From contig PCVY01000076.1 in assembly GCA_002787155.1 (NCBI GenBank), positions 1-56,706 of the forward strand: a stretch of 56,706 nt of DNA, in the 5' to 3' direction. Position 1 is the first letter of the stretch. Each line of letters starts with the position of its first letter. Shown here one piece after another: positions 25,969 through 35,571 of the stretch. Source of the stretch: Candidatus Abzuiibacterium crystallinum (GTDB lineage: Bacteria; Omnitrophota; Omnitrophia; Omnitrophales; Abzuiibacteriaceae). The notes below the pieces were generated by a model that had not been told where the DNA came from, did no database searches, and was given only the letters and a program-made list of their open reading frames with translations. A program made the translations under genes and the position numbers.

Positions 25969-26523
25969 TTAAATCGCGGGCACAATTTGACCGAAGAACT
26001 CTAATTCGGAAGCGAACTTATCTTCATTCGCGGGCAATAGGTCTTCCAACCCTTCGGTTTCACCCAGCATTTCCAAAATAAAAATATCGTCTGCGATGGA
26101 ATTAATCACTTGATTCACGTCCAATTCGGCTGGTTGTGAACTTTCGGTTTGTTTTAATATAACCGGCTCGGGTTTGTCAAGCACTTCAGGTTCACTTACC
26201 CTTTTTTCTGCATTTGCATCCGTCGAAACAACGGGGGGCAATGTCACCTGTGAAGATACGGGTGTTGTGATCACTTCTTGCGGTTGAAGCATTTCCATGA
26301 CTTGTTGAAACTGATGATTCAGAAGGAAAAGAACCGCCAACGCGCCAACCAATGCAAAGGAAAAAGCAAACGCCTGAATACCAAAATGCGGCCCGGCAGC
26401 TTCTGCATTGATTTTTTCCCTTACTTCCGCCACATAATTCTTGGTAATTTCTTTTGGCAGCTCTTTGAGCGGATGTTTTTCGAACCAGTCTTTTATTTTT
26501 TGTTCTTCCGAATTAAAGTCCAT
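25969..26523 (-). CDS. membrane protein, probable anti-sigma factor
   Basis: A 184-residue protein with a hydrophilic N-terminus (about 50 residues, helical, acidic/basic mix), one membrane helix (about 52-70) and a periplasmic C-terminal part rich in Pro, Thr and Val. The start is taken as the ATG at 26523 (MDFNSEE); an upstream start at 26535 adds four residues. It overlaps the sigma factor gene by 11 bases, the usual anti-sigma arrangement. No zinc-finger HxxxCxxC is seen. Assignment is by context. Confidence 0.6.
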   Translation of the reverse strand: MDFNSEEQKIKDWFEKHPLKELPKEITKNYVAEVREKINAEAAGPHFGIQAFAFSFALVGALAVLFLLNHQFQQVMEMLQPQEVITTPVSSQVTLPPVVSTDANAEKRVSEPEVLDKPEPVILKQTESSQPAELDVNQVINSIADDIFILEMLGETEGLEDLLPANEDKFASELEFFGQIVPAI

Positions 26524-27202
26524 AGGACACCTCACGATGACTCACATAAGGAGCCAGGGATTGTTTTACTTTTTGAATTGCAAAGTGAATCGTCGCTTTC
26601 ACCGTTCCTTCCGAATTCGCCGTTATTTCACTGATTTCTTTAATCGAATGGTTTTCGATAAACCGCAAAGTAAAAATCGTCCGCTGCTTCAAAGGCAGTG
26701 CTGTGATTGCTTTCGTCATTTGCACAGCCAATTCGTTTTGCAAAACGGACCGATCCGCACCGGCACCGGACGCTTGAACGGTTTGAAAAAAGTTATCCAT
26801 CGACTCGCTTGATTCCCATTTTAAAAATCTTTGCCATTTTTTTGAGCGAAAATAATCTTTTACCGTATTGACCAAGATCCGGTAAAACCAAGTGCTGAAA
26901 GCCGATTTTAACGCAAAAGATTTGAGTGCTTTATGCGATTTCACGAAAGCCTCCTGTGACAAGTCTTTTGCATCTTCATAATTGCCTACCATGCTATAAG
27001 CCCAAGACAAAGCCTTCTCCATGTGACGCCTCACTAACTCATCAAATGCGGCCTCATTCCCTTCTTGAAAAGCAACGACTAATTCAGCGTCCGTTTTGGT
27101 CAGTGTAATCTGCCCCCGTTTCCTTAACGGTTCCTTCGAGACCGCCTTTTTGACATGGGTTGCTCTCGATCTCGTTCTCGAGTGCCCGGATTGCTTTGCC
27201 AA
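26513..27202 (-). CDS. ECF-type RNA polymerase sigma factor
   Basis: A 229-residue sigma-70 family protein. Region 2 is visible in AAFDELVRRHMEKAL...DLSQEAFVKSH and STWFYRILVNTVKDYFRSK, and region 4 in LPLKQRTIFTLRFIENHS-IKEIS...TVKATIHFAIQKVKQ. The frame begins at a TTG at 27202, inside the upstream gene, with a 79-base overlap and no clear ribosome site. The conserved part starts about 30 residues later, so the true start may be internal. It probably answers envelope stress together with the membrane protein that follows. Confidence 0.88.
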   Translation of the reverse strand: MAKQSGHSRTRSRATHVKKAVSKEPLRKRGQITLTKTDAELVVAFQEGNEAAFDELVRRHMEKALSWAYSMVGNYEDAKDLSQEAFVKSHKALKSFALKSAFSTWFYRILVNTVKDYFRSKKWQRFLKWESSESMDNFFQTVQASGAGADRSVLQNELAVQMTKAITALPLKQRTIFTLRFIENHSIKEISEITANSEGTVKATIHFAIQKVKQSLAPYVSHREVSYGL

Positions 27203-27876
27203 CGGCTTTTCATCTTTTTCTGACGCATATTTATCTCATCACCGGCCGGTGAAACTTGACGATCACGCCGTGTGGGTGGATTAAATCCGGAAGGCGATTC
27301 TTTGGCTGGCCGGCGGTCTTTCATTTTTTCTTTTACCCGCTTTTTTTCTTCCGGATTCATTTTTTGAAAATGCTCTTTCATCTTCTCTTTTTTCACTTGA
27401 GATTTCTGAAACCATTCCCGCGCCCCGGGATGATTTTGCATCAAGCGTTCAAAACGTTCGGGGTGATTGGATGCGAATTTTTGAATATCGCTCATTCTAT
27501 TTTGCCTAATGTTCTCAAAGAGCCTAGGGTGATGACGCTTAATATATTGCAAATGTTGTTTGGTTAACGGACGGTCGCTTTTTAAGAATGCAAGCGCCTT
27601 TGCGCGCTTTTCCTGCGGCAATTGCGCTAACGATCGTTTAATGTGCGCTTTTTTTTGAGCTATCAATGCTTGATAAGCAGCCGGGTCCTGCGTTTTAAGT
27701 TCTTGAAGCTTGGTCATTTGATCAGCTACATTTGAACTGAAAGCAGCGGTTTCGTTTTCAGCATAAGCCAAAACCGTGCTCAAACAAAAAACCCCGAAAA
27801 GAATAATCAAATATTTGAAATGGCGCATCACAGTTAAATGCTTCATCCTTTTATCGTCATTGAAGGTGTTCTTCAC
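27124..27876 (-). CDS. exported basic helical protein, operon with sigma factor
   Basis: A 250-residue protein (GTG start; internal ATGs at residues 11 and 17 are alternatives) with a signal peptide ending near AYAEN. The rest is highly charged and rich in Lys, Arg, Gln, Met and His, in the manner of DUF3106-type proteins. Repeated segments such as RPLTKQHLQYIKRHH, NHPERFERLMQNHP and MNPEEKKRVKEKMK occur. It overlaps the sigma-factor gene by 79 bases. A periplasmic sensor or target of the sigma system is a reasonable inference, and no enzymatic motif is present. Confidence 0.6.
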   Translation of the reverse strand: MKNTFNDDKRMKHLTVMRHFKYLIILFGVFCLSTVLAYAENETAAFSSNVADQMTKLQELKTQDPAAYQALIAQKKAHIKRSLAQLPQEKRAKALAFLKSDRPLTKQHLQYIKRHHPRLFENIRQNRMSDIQKFASNHPERFERLMQNHPGAREWFQKSQVKKEKMKEHFQKMNPEEKKRVKEKMKDRRPAKESPSGFNPPTRRDRQVSPAGDEINMRQKKMKSRWQSNPGTRERDREQPMSKRRSRRNR

Positions 27877-27976
27877 CCTATTGATACCTCTTTAGACGAC
27901 AGAAGTACGGCAATGGTTTAATGCCGGGTATGATTAATTTTAGGCGTTGATTTGATACGTCTTAAAGGGTATGCAA

Positions 27977-28528
27977 TTAATCCCGCCACTTAATCGAGCA
28001 GCCCATGGATGGAAACTGTTTTCCGGCTATTGGTTTACCCGCTGCCAGATTTTGAATGGCGTCTTTGAGATCCTGTTTCTTAACTTTTGATTCATCCTGC
28101 CAGTTATCATCAAAACGGCCATGGTAAACCAGTTTCTGCCGGGTATCATACAAATAAAGGTCAGGCGTACATTGGGCATTAAAAAGTTTGGCAGTTGCCT
28201 GCGTTTCATCAATCAGGTAAGGAAATGAAATCCCTCGTTTTTTAATCTCTGAGATCATTTGAGAGGGTGCATCTTCGGGATAATCGGGATGAATGTTGGG
28301 GTTAATGGCGACTGTATTAACACCTTTTTCTTTTGCTTCAGCAGCCAAATGAATGAGCCGTGGCCAAACGGCAATGGCATAAGGACAATGATTGCAAGTA
28401 AAGGCGATTAACAAACCTTTGGGGCCGGTTAAAGTCTTGCTATCGTATGATTGGCCGCTCGGATCTGTCAGAGAAAACGCGGGCATTTTAGAATTCAAAG
28501 GAACGGTAACAGATTCAACAAGCGCCAT
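27977..28528 (-). CDS. thioredoxin-like (redoxin/AhpC-TSA) protein
   Basis: A 183-residue cytoplasmic protein with the fold of the peroxiredoxin/redoxin superfamily. The redox site FTCNHCPYA has C45 and C48 as a CxxC. This resembles thioredoxin-like proteins with the NHCP site rather than a one-Cys peroxiredoxin. A further conserved segment is FPYLIDETQATAKLFNAQCTPDLYLYD. No signal peptide. It is followed by the acnA gene about 90 bases upstream on the same strand but is probably a separate unit. Confidence 0.8.
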   Translation of the reverse strand: MALVESVTVPLNSKMPAFSLTDPSGQSYDSKTLTGPKGLLIAFTCNHCPYAIAVWPRLIHLAAEAKEKGVNTVAINPNIHPDYPEDAPSQMISEIKKRGISFPYLIDETQATAKLFNAQCTPDLYLYDTRQKLVYHGRFDDNWQDESKVKKQDLKDAIQNLAAGKPIAGKQFPSMGCSIKWRD

Positions 28529-28617
28529 TTGGATCTCCTTGAATTAAGTGATCAGTGTTCGGTGGTCAGTGTCAAACAGTCAGAATGAACGTTTTGAGCT
28601 TAAGTTAGTGCCATTCA

Positions 28618-31281
28618 TCACTGATTACTCAATTGTCTCAACACGAATTGCAAGATACCGCCATGCTCATAGTAAGAAATCTCGGCCGGAGTATCAAGTC
28701 GGCAAACACATGAGAAAGTTTTCTTACTTTGTGCACCTTTCGCCGCCACTGTTATTTTTTTCTTTGGTGATAAACCTTCGGCAATTCCCGTAAAATCAAA
28801 CACCTCGTCTCCCTTTAAACCCAATGATTCCCGCGACTCTCCGGTTTGAAATTGAAGCGGTAAAATTCCCATTCCAATTAAATTACTCCGGTGAATGCGC
28901 TCAAAACTTTCTGCTAAAACAACTTTAATTCCCAAAAGCGCCGGGCCTTTGGCCGCCCAATCACGCGAAGAACCAGTTCCGTATTCTTTTCCCGCCATCA
29001 CTAAAAGCGGGATGTCGGCATCGATATATTTCATAGCTGCTTCATAAATACTCATGACTTTTCCGTCCGGCAAATATTTTGTCCAGCAGCCTTCTGTTCC
29101 GGATGCCAACATGTTTTTCAACCGAATATTCGCAAAAGTTCCCCGTGCCATTACTTCAAAATTGCCTCGGCGGGCTCCGTACGAATTAAATGCTTTGGGT
29201 TGAACACCCCGCGCAATTAAATATTCACCGGCCGGACTATCAGCTGCAATGGAACCGGCCGGTGAAATATGATCTGTTGTCACGGAATCTCCCACCATCA
29301 CCAAAGTTCTTGCATTTTGAATATTGGATAATGGAGCCGGCTTCTTTGGAACGGCCTGTAAGAAAGGCGGCTTCTTAATGTAAGTCGAATGTTCATCCCA
29401 TCCAAATGTGTCGCCCGAAGGCACTTGAATTTGACGCCAGCTCTCATCGCCCTCAAAAACATGGCCGTATTGCTGTTTAAACATGTCAGCAGTAACCGAT
29501 TTCATTGCTTCTTGGATTTCTTTTTGTGACGGCCAAATGTCGCGCAAGAAAACATCGCGGCCGCCTTGATCTTGACCAATTGGTTTGCTTGATAAATCAA
29601 TATTCACATTGCCGGCAAGCGCATAAGCGACAACCAACGGGGGTGAGGCAAGATAATTAGCGCGCACCAATGGATTAACACGCCCTTCAAAGTTACGATT
29701 TCCCGAAAGCACGGCAGCGGCCACCAAATCACGTTCTTTGACTTCGGAGGCAACCGGTTCCGGCAAGGGGCCCGAATTGCCGATGCAGGTCGTGCAGCCG
29801 AATCCTACCAAATTAAATTTAAGTTTTTCGAGAGGTTCAAGCAGTTTCGCCGCTTTTAAATAATCCATGACCACTTTTGAGCCCGGTGCCAAGCTGGTTT
29901 TAACCCATGGTTTAACATTCAGGCCGCGTTCAACTGCTTTTTTGGCCAATAAACCTGCCGCGATCATGACGGCGGGGTTGGATGTATTGGTACAGCTCGT
30001 AATGGCTGAAATCACAACAGCACCGTGTTCTAAACTGCTGGTTTTGCCTGGTTGATCAGCATCTTTCTTCATCATCGAACTAAATGCTTTCTGAAATGAC
30101 TCGCCGACCTGCTTCAAAGCGACTCTGTCTTGAGGACGTTTGGGGCCTGCCAGACTTGCTTCCACCGAAACCAAATCGAGTTCCAAACGATCAGAATATT
30201 CGGGATCTTTGGTTTTAGACGTTCGAAACAGTCCCTGCGCTTTGGCATATGCTTCAACACACGCCACCATATCGGCATCACGCCCGCTTAAACGCAAAAA
30301 ATCAATCGTGACTTGATCAATGGGAAAATAGCCCGCAGTAGCGCCGTATTCGGGAGCCATATTGGCCAAAGTGGCTCGGTCCGGCAATGTCAGCGCATCC
30401 AATCCCGGACCAAAAAATTCTACAAATTTTCCTACCACACCTTTTTGACGCAGCATTTGTGTCACAGTCAAAACCAAATCGGTGGCCGTGACGCCTTCAC
30501 GCAACTTTCCGATAAGCTTGAACCCTACCACTTCAGGAATCAACATCGAAATAGGCTGACCCAGCATGGCCGCTTCCGCTTCAATACCGCCCACGCCCCA
30601 GCCCAGCACGCCTAATCCGTTAATCATGGTGGTGTGAGAATCAGTGCCGACAAGGGTGTCGGGATAAAGTAATTTTTCTCCCCGATCATCTTTTTCAAAA
30701 ACGACGGATGCCAAATACTCAAGATTCACTTGGTGGACGATGCCGGTGCCCGGAGGGACGACGCTGAAATTCTTGAAGGCACGCTGCCCCCACTTCAAAA
30801 ATTGGTACCGCTCTTGATTGCGTTCAAATTCTATTTTGGTATTTTGATTGAATGACTCTTTGGTACCAAACGTATCAACTTGAACGGAATGATCAATCAC
30901 CAAATCGGCCGGCTGTAAAGGATTGATCACGGCGGGATCCCCGCCCATCTCACGAATGGCATCCCGCATGGCTGCCAAATCCACAACGGCAGGAACGCCC
31001 GTGAAATCCTGCAGCAAAACGCGCGCCGGCGTAAAAGCAATTTCGGATTCCACTTTGCCGTGCGGATCCCAATGAAGAAGTTTCTCAATGTCCGTTCGTT
31101 TTACCAAGTGTCCGTCTTCGGTGCGAATAAGATTTTCCAACAGAATCCGGGTGGAAAAAGGCAGGCGCGACAAATCGCACTGACTCGTTTTTTGAAGGGC
31201 AGTCAAGCTATAATAAACGTATTCTTGACTGGCTACTGTCAGTTTGGTTTTAGTTTTGAAACTATCCTGCAATGACGGCAT
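28618..31281 (-). CDS. acnA: aconitate hydratase (AcnA type)
   Basis: An 887-residue aconitase that isomerises citrate and isocitrate with a [4Fe-4S] cluster. Cluster cysteines are C430 (SCTNTSNP), C496 and C499 ([11 protein letters not shown]). The swivel domain contains [15 protein letters not shown] and the [11 protein letters not shown] arginine motif. Length fits bacterial AcnA/IRP rather than AcnB. The order is thus IRP1-like and it may also bind RNA when iron is low, as in other AcnA; that is not shown here. It stands alone with short gaps on each side. Confidence 0.97.
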   Translation of the reverse strand: MPSLQDSFKTKTKLTVASQEYVYYSLTALQKTSQCDLSRLPFSTRILLENLIRTEDGHLVKRTDIEKLLHWDPHGKVESEIAFTPARVLLQDFTGVPAVVDLAAMRDAIREMGGDPAVINPLQPADLVIDHSVQVDTFGTKESFNQNTKIEFERNQERYQFLKWGQRAFKNFSVVPPGTGIVHQVNLEYLASVVFEKDDRGEKLLYPDTLVGTDSHTTMINGLGVLGWGVGGIEAEAAMLGQPISMLIPEVVGFKLIGKLREGVTATDLVLTVTQMLRQKGVVGKFVEFFGPGLDALTLPDRATLANMAPEYGATAGYFPIDQVTIDFLRLSGRDADMVACVEAYAKAQGLFRTSKTKDPEYSDRLELDLVSVEASLAGPKRPQDRVALKQVGESFQKAFSSMMKKDADQPGKTSSLEHGAVVISAITSCTNTSNPAVMIAAGLLAKKAVERGLNVKPWVKTSLAPGSKVVMDYLKAAKLLEPLEKLKFNLVGFGCTTCIGNSGPLPEPVASEVKERDLVAAAVLSGNRNFEGRVNPLVRANYLASPPLVVAYALAGNVNIDLSSKPIGQDQGGRDVFLRDIWPSQKEIQEAMKSVTADMFKQQYGHVFEGDESWRQIQVPSGDTFGWDEHSTYIKKPPFLQAVPKKPAPLSNIQNARTLVMVGDSVTTDHISPAGSIAADSPAGEYLIARGVQPKAFNSYGARRGNFEVMARGTFANIRLKNMLASGTEGCWTKYLPDGKVMSIYEAAMKYIDADIPLLVMAGKEYGTGSSRDWAAKGPALLGIKVVLAESFERIHRSNLIGMGILPLQFQTGESRESLGLKGDEVFDFTGIAEGLSPKKKITVAAKGAQSKKTFSCVCRLDTPAEISYYEHGGILQFVLRQLSNQ

Positions 31282-31295
31282 GAGAAATCCTAATG

Positions 31296-31655
31296 TTAAC
31301 GGCGTTTGGCTGCTTGTAGTTTTGCTTCGGCTTTTTTTAATTCCAATCTTATTTCTTCTAGTTCTTTTTCTTTTGTTTTTTCTTTCTCCGCCGCAGACAT
31401 TTGCTTACGCACCACATCAATCTTTTCCTTCTGCGTTTCCCCCTTGCCTTTGGCTTGATTTAAAAATGATTTAAATGACCAGCGCTGCGATTGAACATAC
31501 TCTTTTTGCGCCATATCAAGTTTGTCCTTTAATTGTTTAACCTGCCATTCTAACTTCTCGACTTCGGTCATCTCTCTGGCTTGGCTCACCTTGGCTGCAC
31601 TGGCACTGACAAACAACGCCATAAAGAATATGACCGCCCATTTTCCGGCACTCAT
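31296..31655 (-). CDS. exported coiled-coil protein
   Basis: A 119-residue protein from the ATG at 31655, which overlaps the stop of def in an ATGA arrangement. It has a signal peptide (about 4-25, ending SQAREM) and then a long charged helix of heptads such as [22 protein letters not shown] and [18 protein letters not shown]. It is probably a small periplasmic coiled coil. No domain is recognised. Being coupled to def may be an accident of packing. Confidence 0.55.
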   Translation of the reverse strand: MSAGKWAVIFFMALFVSASAAKVSQAREMTEVEKLEWQVKQLKDKLDMAQKEYVQSQRWSFKSFLNQAKGKGETQKEKIDVVRKQMSAAEKEKTKEKELEEIRLELKKAEAKLQAAKRR

Positions 31656-32188
31656 GTTTCGGATACCCAATATTTTGAAAACTCATTTAAATACGTTAAA
31701 GTGGTTAAATGAGGCATCTTATCCAAATAGACATGCCCCTGTAAATGATCAAACTCGTGTTGAATCACGCGGGCAAAAAATCCCTTCGTACTTATTGTAA
31801 TCGGCTTTCCGTTTTGATCAAGGGCTTCACAAACTAAAGATTCGTGCCGAGGGACCACACCTCTTAAATCAGGGATGCTCAAACATCCTTCCCACCCCTC
31901 TTCCGTTGCTTCTGATTTCTCTTTTAAGAATGGATTGATTAAAACGGTCAGAGGAATTTGAGGCATATCCGGATAACGCGGGTTATGGTTCACTTCAATC
32001 ACGGCAATTTGTTTGGAAACGTGGACTTGCGGCGCGGCGAGGCCAACTCCGTCATATTCGCGCATGGTATCAATCATATCAAGGATGAATGTTTGTATCT
32101 CTTCGGTGTGAATTTCTTCCGGCAAAAGCGGTTGGGCTAATTGGCGAATCACGGGATGACCAAGACGGGCAACTTTCAAAATGGACAT
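31652..32188 (-). CDS. def: peptide deformylase
   Basis: A 178-residue metal enzyme that removes formyl from nascent N-termini. Motif 1 is GVGLAAPQ (47-54), motif 2 EGCLSIP with the metal ligand C102, and motif 3 HEFDH (144-148) with the other metal ligands and the catalytic E145. All are intact. Length is typical. No fmt gene is next to it. Confidence 0.96.
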   Translation of the reverse strand: MSILKVARLGHPVIRQLAQPLLPEEIHTEEIQTFILDMIDTMREYDGVGLAAPQVHVSKQIAVIEVNHNPRYPDMPQIPLTVLINPFLKEKSEATEEGWEGCLSIPDLRGVVPRHESLVCEALDQNGKPITISTKGFFARVIQHEFDHLQGHVYLDKMPHLTTLTYLNEFSKYWVSET

Positions 32189-32206
32189 GTCAATCCAATG
32201 GAATGT

Positions 32207-32572
32207 TTACATGTGTTGCTTAATTCGATTAACCGCATCAATGCAGGTTTTCATGGCCTCGTAACTACCATCAATGTCGGCTTGCGGCACATGATCCGGA
32301 CCTAACGCTTGCAAAACATGGTGTGATTTTTCAAATAATTTGCCTGCTTCAACATACAAGTGAACGGCTACTTCTTTGCTTTTCTGATCGTCGCTTAACC
32401 GCAATGTTTTAGCTGCTTGCGCAGTCAACTCATTGGCAACCCGAATGTCATTATAAACACGATTGGCAATCGTTTCGGGAGATTCAGTGGTAGGTGTTTT
32501 GGAGAAAACGCCGGGTATCCATAAACCCAGAAATAAAATGCAAAAAATAACGCCGACCATTCTCTTCTTCAT
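32207..32572 (-). CDS. exported helical protein
   Basis: A 121-residue protein from the ATG at 32572, which overlaps the stop of the CbiX-like gene. After a signal peptide (about 3-24, ending GVFS) comes a mostly helical body, with ALTAQAAKTLRLSDDQ-like and KLFEKSHHVLQAL segments and one Cys near the end. It is probably a soluble periplasmic four-helix-type protein. No family recognised. Confidence 0.55.
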   Translation of the reverse strand: MKKRMVGVIFCILFLGLWIPGVFSKTPTTESPETIANRVYNDIRVANELTAQAAKTLRLSDDQKSKEVAVHLYVEAGKLFEKSHHVLQALGPDHVPQADIDGSYEAMKTCIDAVNRIKQHM

Positions 32573-32943
32573 GCAGCCTCCACGGCAATTTGACAAATTA
32601 AATCGGCAAAACGCGGCTGTTCTCCCACCGGCCCCAGGGTCTCGATATCAAGCGCCGGAAAAGCCTTTTTAATTTGATCGACCAAAGGCGGAATATCTTG
32701 CACCAAATGAGCGCCTCCGGCCATAAAAAGAGGCAATATTTTGATTTGAGAAACGCCTGCTTTCACCGCACTTTCGGCGGCATTCAAAAGCGTGGGTTCT
32801 GCAAATTCCATATAAGAAAGATAGACGCCATCCTGGCCAAGTGTTTTCTTTAATTGCCCTTCCAGGCGCTGAAAAGGTTCGCACCATCTGGGATCTTTGC
32901 TTCCATGAGCCATCAAAATAAGTGCTGATTTTTTTGCCGTCAC
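32569..32943 (-). CDS. cbiX: CbiX/SirB-type chelatase
   Basis: A 124-residue single-domain protein of the small CbiX family, which inserts cobalt or iron into sirohydrochlorin or related rings. LMAHGSKDPRW near the N-terminus contains the catalytic His, and LPLFMAGGAHLVQDIPP holds the second His set. Length is that of the archaeal/short type that works as a homodimer. No other corrin or siroheme gene is close, so the metal is unresolved. Confidence 0.8.
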   Translation of the reverse strand: MTAKKSALILMAHGSKDPRWCEPFQRLEGQLKKTLGQDGVYLSYMEFAEPTLLNAAESAVKAGVSQIKILPLFMAGGAHLVQDIPPLVDQIKKAFPALDIETLGPVGEQPRFADLICQIAVEAA

Positions 32944-33067
32944 GCTGCGGTTCCCTTTCTACGTTAATAAAAATCGCTTATCTATAATTCTATCATAGGT
33001 TTTCGCATGGGTAAAAGGAATAGGAGGAAGACGGCGGAAATTAACTTATTATGGAATGAGAAGAAAG

Positions 33068-33895
33068 TCAGGATTTGGCTTGAATAGCTTGAGCGCTTGG
33101 CATGCGGATATCCCAGGCAAGGCCCAGACGCGATAACAGCTTGATCGTGAGATACGTGATATCAAACTCCCACCATTTCAGACCATGCGCCGCAGAGGAT
33201 TGAAAAGCATGGTGATTATTGTGCCAGCCTTCGCCAAATGCCAATAAACCTACCCACCATAAATTGCGTGAGTATTCTCCTGTTTTAAAAGTTTGATAGC
33301 CCCACCGGTGCCCTGCTGAGTTTACTAACCAGGTGCAATGAAGTGCCACCACGGTCCGCAAGAAAATACCCCAAATGACAAAAGATAAGCCGCCCCACCA
33401 CAATAAAAATAGACCTAGCACCCATTGTAAAATCCATTCGTAACGATCTAATAACCGATAAAAACGGTCCTTGTAAAGATCCGGCGCGTAACGGATAGCA
33501 AATTCTTTGGTGCCAACCTCCGGCAACTGATGCATGAACCAAAACATATGAGACCACCAAAAACCATGCACAGGACTGTGGGGGTCTTCGTCTGTGTCTG
33601 AATTAGCATGATGACAACGGTGGGTCGACGCCCAACTAATTGGACCGCCTTGAGATGTCAGGGCGCCGCAGACGGCGAAAAAATATTCCAATATTTTCGG
33701 ACATTGAAAACTCCGATGGCATAGTAAACGGTGATAACACAGGGTAATACCCAGACCATTGGTCATCCACCATAGGACTAAGAATACCCAGAAGGCAGGC
33801 CAATTGAACGTAAATGGGGCTAATAGCGCCCCTGCATGAAGGAAGATTACCCCCGTTAAGATGGGTAAATTAAGGGGGCCTCTTTTTGCTCTCAC
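33068..33895 (-). CDS. acyl-CoA/acyl-lipid delta-9 type fatty acid desaturase
   Basis: A 275-residue membrane enzyme from a GTG start. The three histidine boxes of membrane desaturases are present: HRLLCH (55-60), HRCHH (92-96) and HNNHH (225-229), with at least four membrane helices between them. It introduces a double bond using O2 and an electron donor, so the host must meet oxygen at least at times. Closest in plan to the stearoyl-CoA desaturase group. No partner ferredoxin gene is adjacent. Confidence 0.92.
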   Translation of the reverse strand: MRAKRGPLNLPILTGVIFLHAGALLAPFTFNWPAFWVFLVLWWMTNGLGITLCYHRLLCHRSFQCPKILEYFFAVCGALTSQGGPISWASTHRCHHANSDTDEDPHSPVHGFWWSHMFWFMHQLPEVGTKEFAIRYAPDLYKDRFYRLLDRYEWILQWVLGLFLLWWGGLSFVIWGIFLRTVVALHCTWLVNSAGHRWGYQTFKTGEYSRNLWWVGLLAFGEGWHNNHHAFQSSAAHGLKWWEFDITYLTIKLLSRLGLAWDIRMPSAQAIQAKS

Positions 33896-33942
33896 AACTC
33901 TGATTTTCTCCTAATAGACTAGACTTAAGGTATTTTATCAGT

Positions 33943-34524
33943 TTATCGGGTCAATGGGAAGAAAGATTTACCCAATAATGCCTTCACCTTTTCTACAGGT
34001 AATCCAACCACATTGGTGTAAGACCCAATGACCTTTTCAATCAACCGATCTCCCCGCTCTTGGACCGCATAACCGCCGGCCTTATCCAAGGGGTTTGTTT
34101 TGGCCACGTACTTTTTAACAACATTTTCATCATACTTTTTCATGATGACTTTGCTTTTCACAACCGCTGTTGCCCACTTTCTGCTCTCCAAATTAAAAAG
34201 TGCAAGTCCCGTATAAACCCATTGCGGTTTACCGGCATAACGCCAGATCATCCGGATAGCGTGTTGATGATTTTTGGGTTTTCCCACAATTTTTCCTTCA
34301 AAATAAACAATCGTATCTGCGCCCAAAATAATTCCTGTTTTCGCTTTGACGCGAGCGCGGCGCACTTTGCCTTTCGCGTTCCAAAGAACCGTTTGTCGAG
34401 GCTTACCTACAAAGTGCCTTTCTTGAAAAGAGGATTTAACCACCCGAAACCGCAGGCCGGCAGCTTTGAGTAATTGTTGACGTCTGGCTGACTGGCTGGC
34501 TAAGAAAATAAACGGCAGGTTCAT
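33943..34524 (-). CDS. maf: Maf-family nucleotide pyrophosphatase
   Basis: A 193-residue protein matching Maf/YhdE, which hydrolyses dTTP, UTP or modified nucleotides and may affect septum formation. It contains FLASQSARRQQLLKAAG near the N-terminus, IILGADTIVYFEGKIVGKP in the middle, and DKAGGYAVQERGDRLIEKVIGSYTNVVGLP-type C-terminal motifs. Its start overlaps the TPR gene by 4 bases. Confidence 0.92.
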   Translation of the reverse strand: MNLPFIFLASQSARRQQLLKAAGLRFRVVKSSFQERHFVGKPRQTVLWNAKGKVRRARVKAKTGIILGADTIVYFEGKIVGKPKNHQHAIRMIWRYAGKPQWVYTGLALFNLESRKWATAVVKSKVIMKKYDENVVKKYVAKTNPLDKAGGYAVQERGDRLIEKVIGSYTNVVGLPVEKVKALLGKSFFPLTR

Positions 34525-35249
34525 GAAGCGGATTGGGTTAGCTTGCGGACACGGTTTTCCATTTTCCTGAGCGGCACAATATCACCTCTGTCATCTGCCA
34601 CCGGGATACCTTGTTTGTAAATTTGAAGTGCCTCTTCTTTTTTTCCCAAAGCTTCAAAAGCTTCTCCGAGCCCTACATAAGAGGGGGAATGTTTAGGATC
34701 AACTTCAATGGCTTTTTTAAAAGCATTCATGGAATCTTCAAACTGTTTTGCTTGCGCGTAAGCCGACCCCAACGAGAAATAACCCAGGACGTCATTGGGA
34801 TCAAAATCAATCACTTTGCGATATTGTTCGATTTTTCTCAGCGCCGATTCTTTTTCTTTTTCTTCCTCGGCTTGGGTCAAAGCGTTGATTTCGGATTCTG
34901 TTTTGTTTTGTGCTCTGAGTTCTGCTTTCCAAGATAAACGCCTGGCTTCAGCTTGTTCGGCTTCTGCTTCCTGAATCATGCCTTTTCGGACATAAAACTG
35001 CGACAAGTTGGTGTGCGCCATCACATGGTCCGGATCGATTTCCGCCAAGCGTTTCATTAACTGAATGGCTTCGTCCAAACGATTCAACTTGCCATAAATA
35101 ACGCCTAACGCTTCCAAAGCATTCGCGTGACGGGGCTCTAATGTGAGCGATTCTTCTAAAAGGTGTGTGCTTTCTTCGTACTTGTAAGCTTTGAATAAAC
35201 GCAGGGCTTCTTGATACAACTGGTGGGCATCTTTAAAATGTTCTACCAC
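34521..35249 (-). CDS. tetratricopeptide-repeat protein
   Basis: A 242-residue cytoplasmic protein of about five TPR motifs, for example ALEALGVIYGKLNRLDEAIQ, HTNLSQFYVRKGMIQEAE, LGYFSLGSAYAQAKQFEDS and YVGLGEAFEALGKKEEALQ. A charged coiled insert separates repeats 2 and 3. No signal peptide. It overlaps maf by 4 bases and is 19 bases from the DUF59 gene, so it is in one operon with them. Its partner proteins are unknown. Confidence 0.85.
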   Translation of the reverse strand: MVEHFKDAHQLYQEALRLFKAYKYEESTHLLEESLTLEPRHANALEALGVIYGKLNRLDEAIQLMKRLAEIDPDHVMAHTNLSQFYVRKGMIQEAEAEQAEARRLSWKAELRAQNKTESEINALTQAEEEKEKESALRKIEQYRKVIDFDPNDVLGYFSLGSAYAQAKQFEDSMNAFKKAIEVDPKHSPSYVGLGEAFEALGKKEEALQIYKQGIPVADDRGDIVPLRKMENRVRKLTQSAS

Positions 35250-35268
35250 GACAACCTAGCGAGGCACA

Positions 35269-35571
35269 TTATGTATCGATTTTTAAAATCTTTTTGCCTT
35301 CAGGACTGATCAACTCTGCTGTCCACTGCGGTTCCCAAACCACTTCTACTGCCACATCAGATACTTCGGGAATCTGTGCCAGGCATGACTTGACGTTTGC
35401 CGGTATTTGTTGAGCCGAAGGACATGAAGGCGAGGTCAGCGTCATTTTAACGTGAACCGCTGAATCATTAATTTGAATTTCATAAATAAGCCCCAACTCC
35501 CAAATATCAACCGGGACTTCAGGGTCGTAAACGGTTTTTAATCTATCGATGACTTGTTCGCGGGTAATCAT
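35269..35571 (-). CDS. DUF59/MIP18 family iron-sulfur assembly protein
   Basis: A 100-residue protein with the DUF59 plan: DPEVPVDIWELGLIYEI, then TLTSPSCPSAQQIP with the reactive Cys, and VAVEVVWEPQW. This is the PaaD/SufT group, linked to Fe-S cluster maturation. The SufT name is not given, since no suf genes are adjacent. It overlaps the cyclophilin gene by 4 bases. Confidence 0.85.
   Translation of the reverse strand: MITREQVIDRLKTVYDPEVPVDIWELGLIYEIQINDSAVHVKMTLTSPSCPSAQQIPANVKSCLAQIPEVSDVAVEVVWEPQWTAELISPEGKKILKIDT

Noticed and set aside
28541..28600. Short CAGTG/GGTCAG repeats before acnA's end
   Set aside because: Only three or four imperfect copies in about 40 bases; no more than low-complexity spacer DNA.
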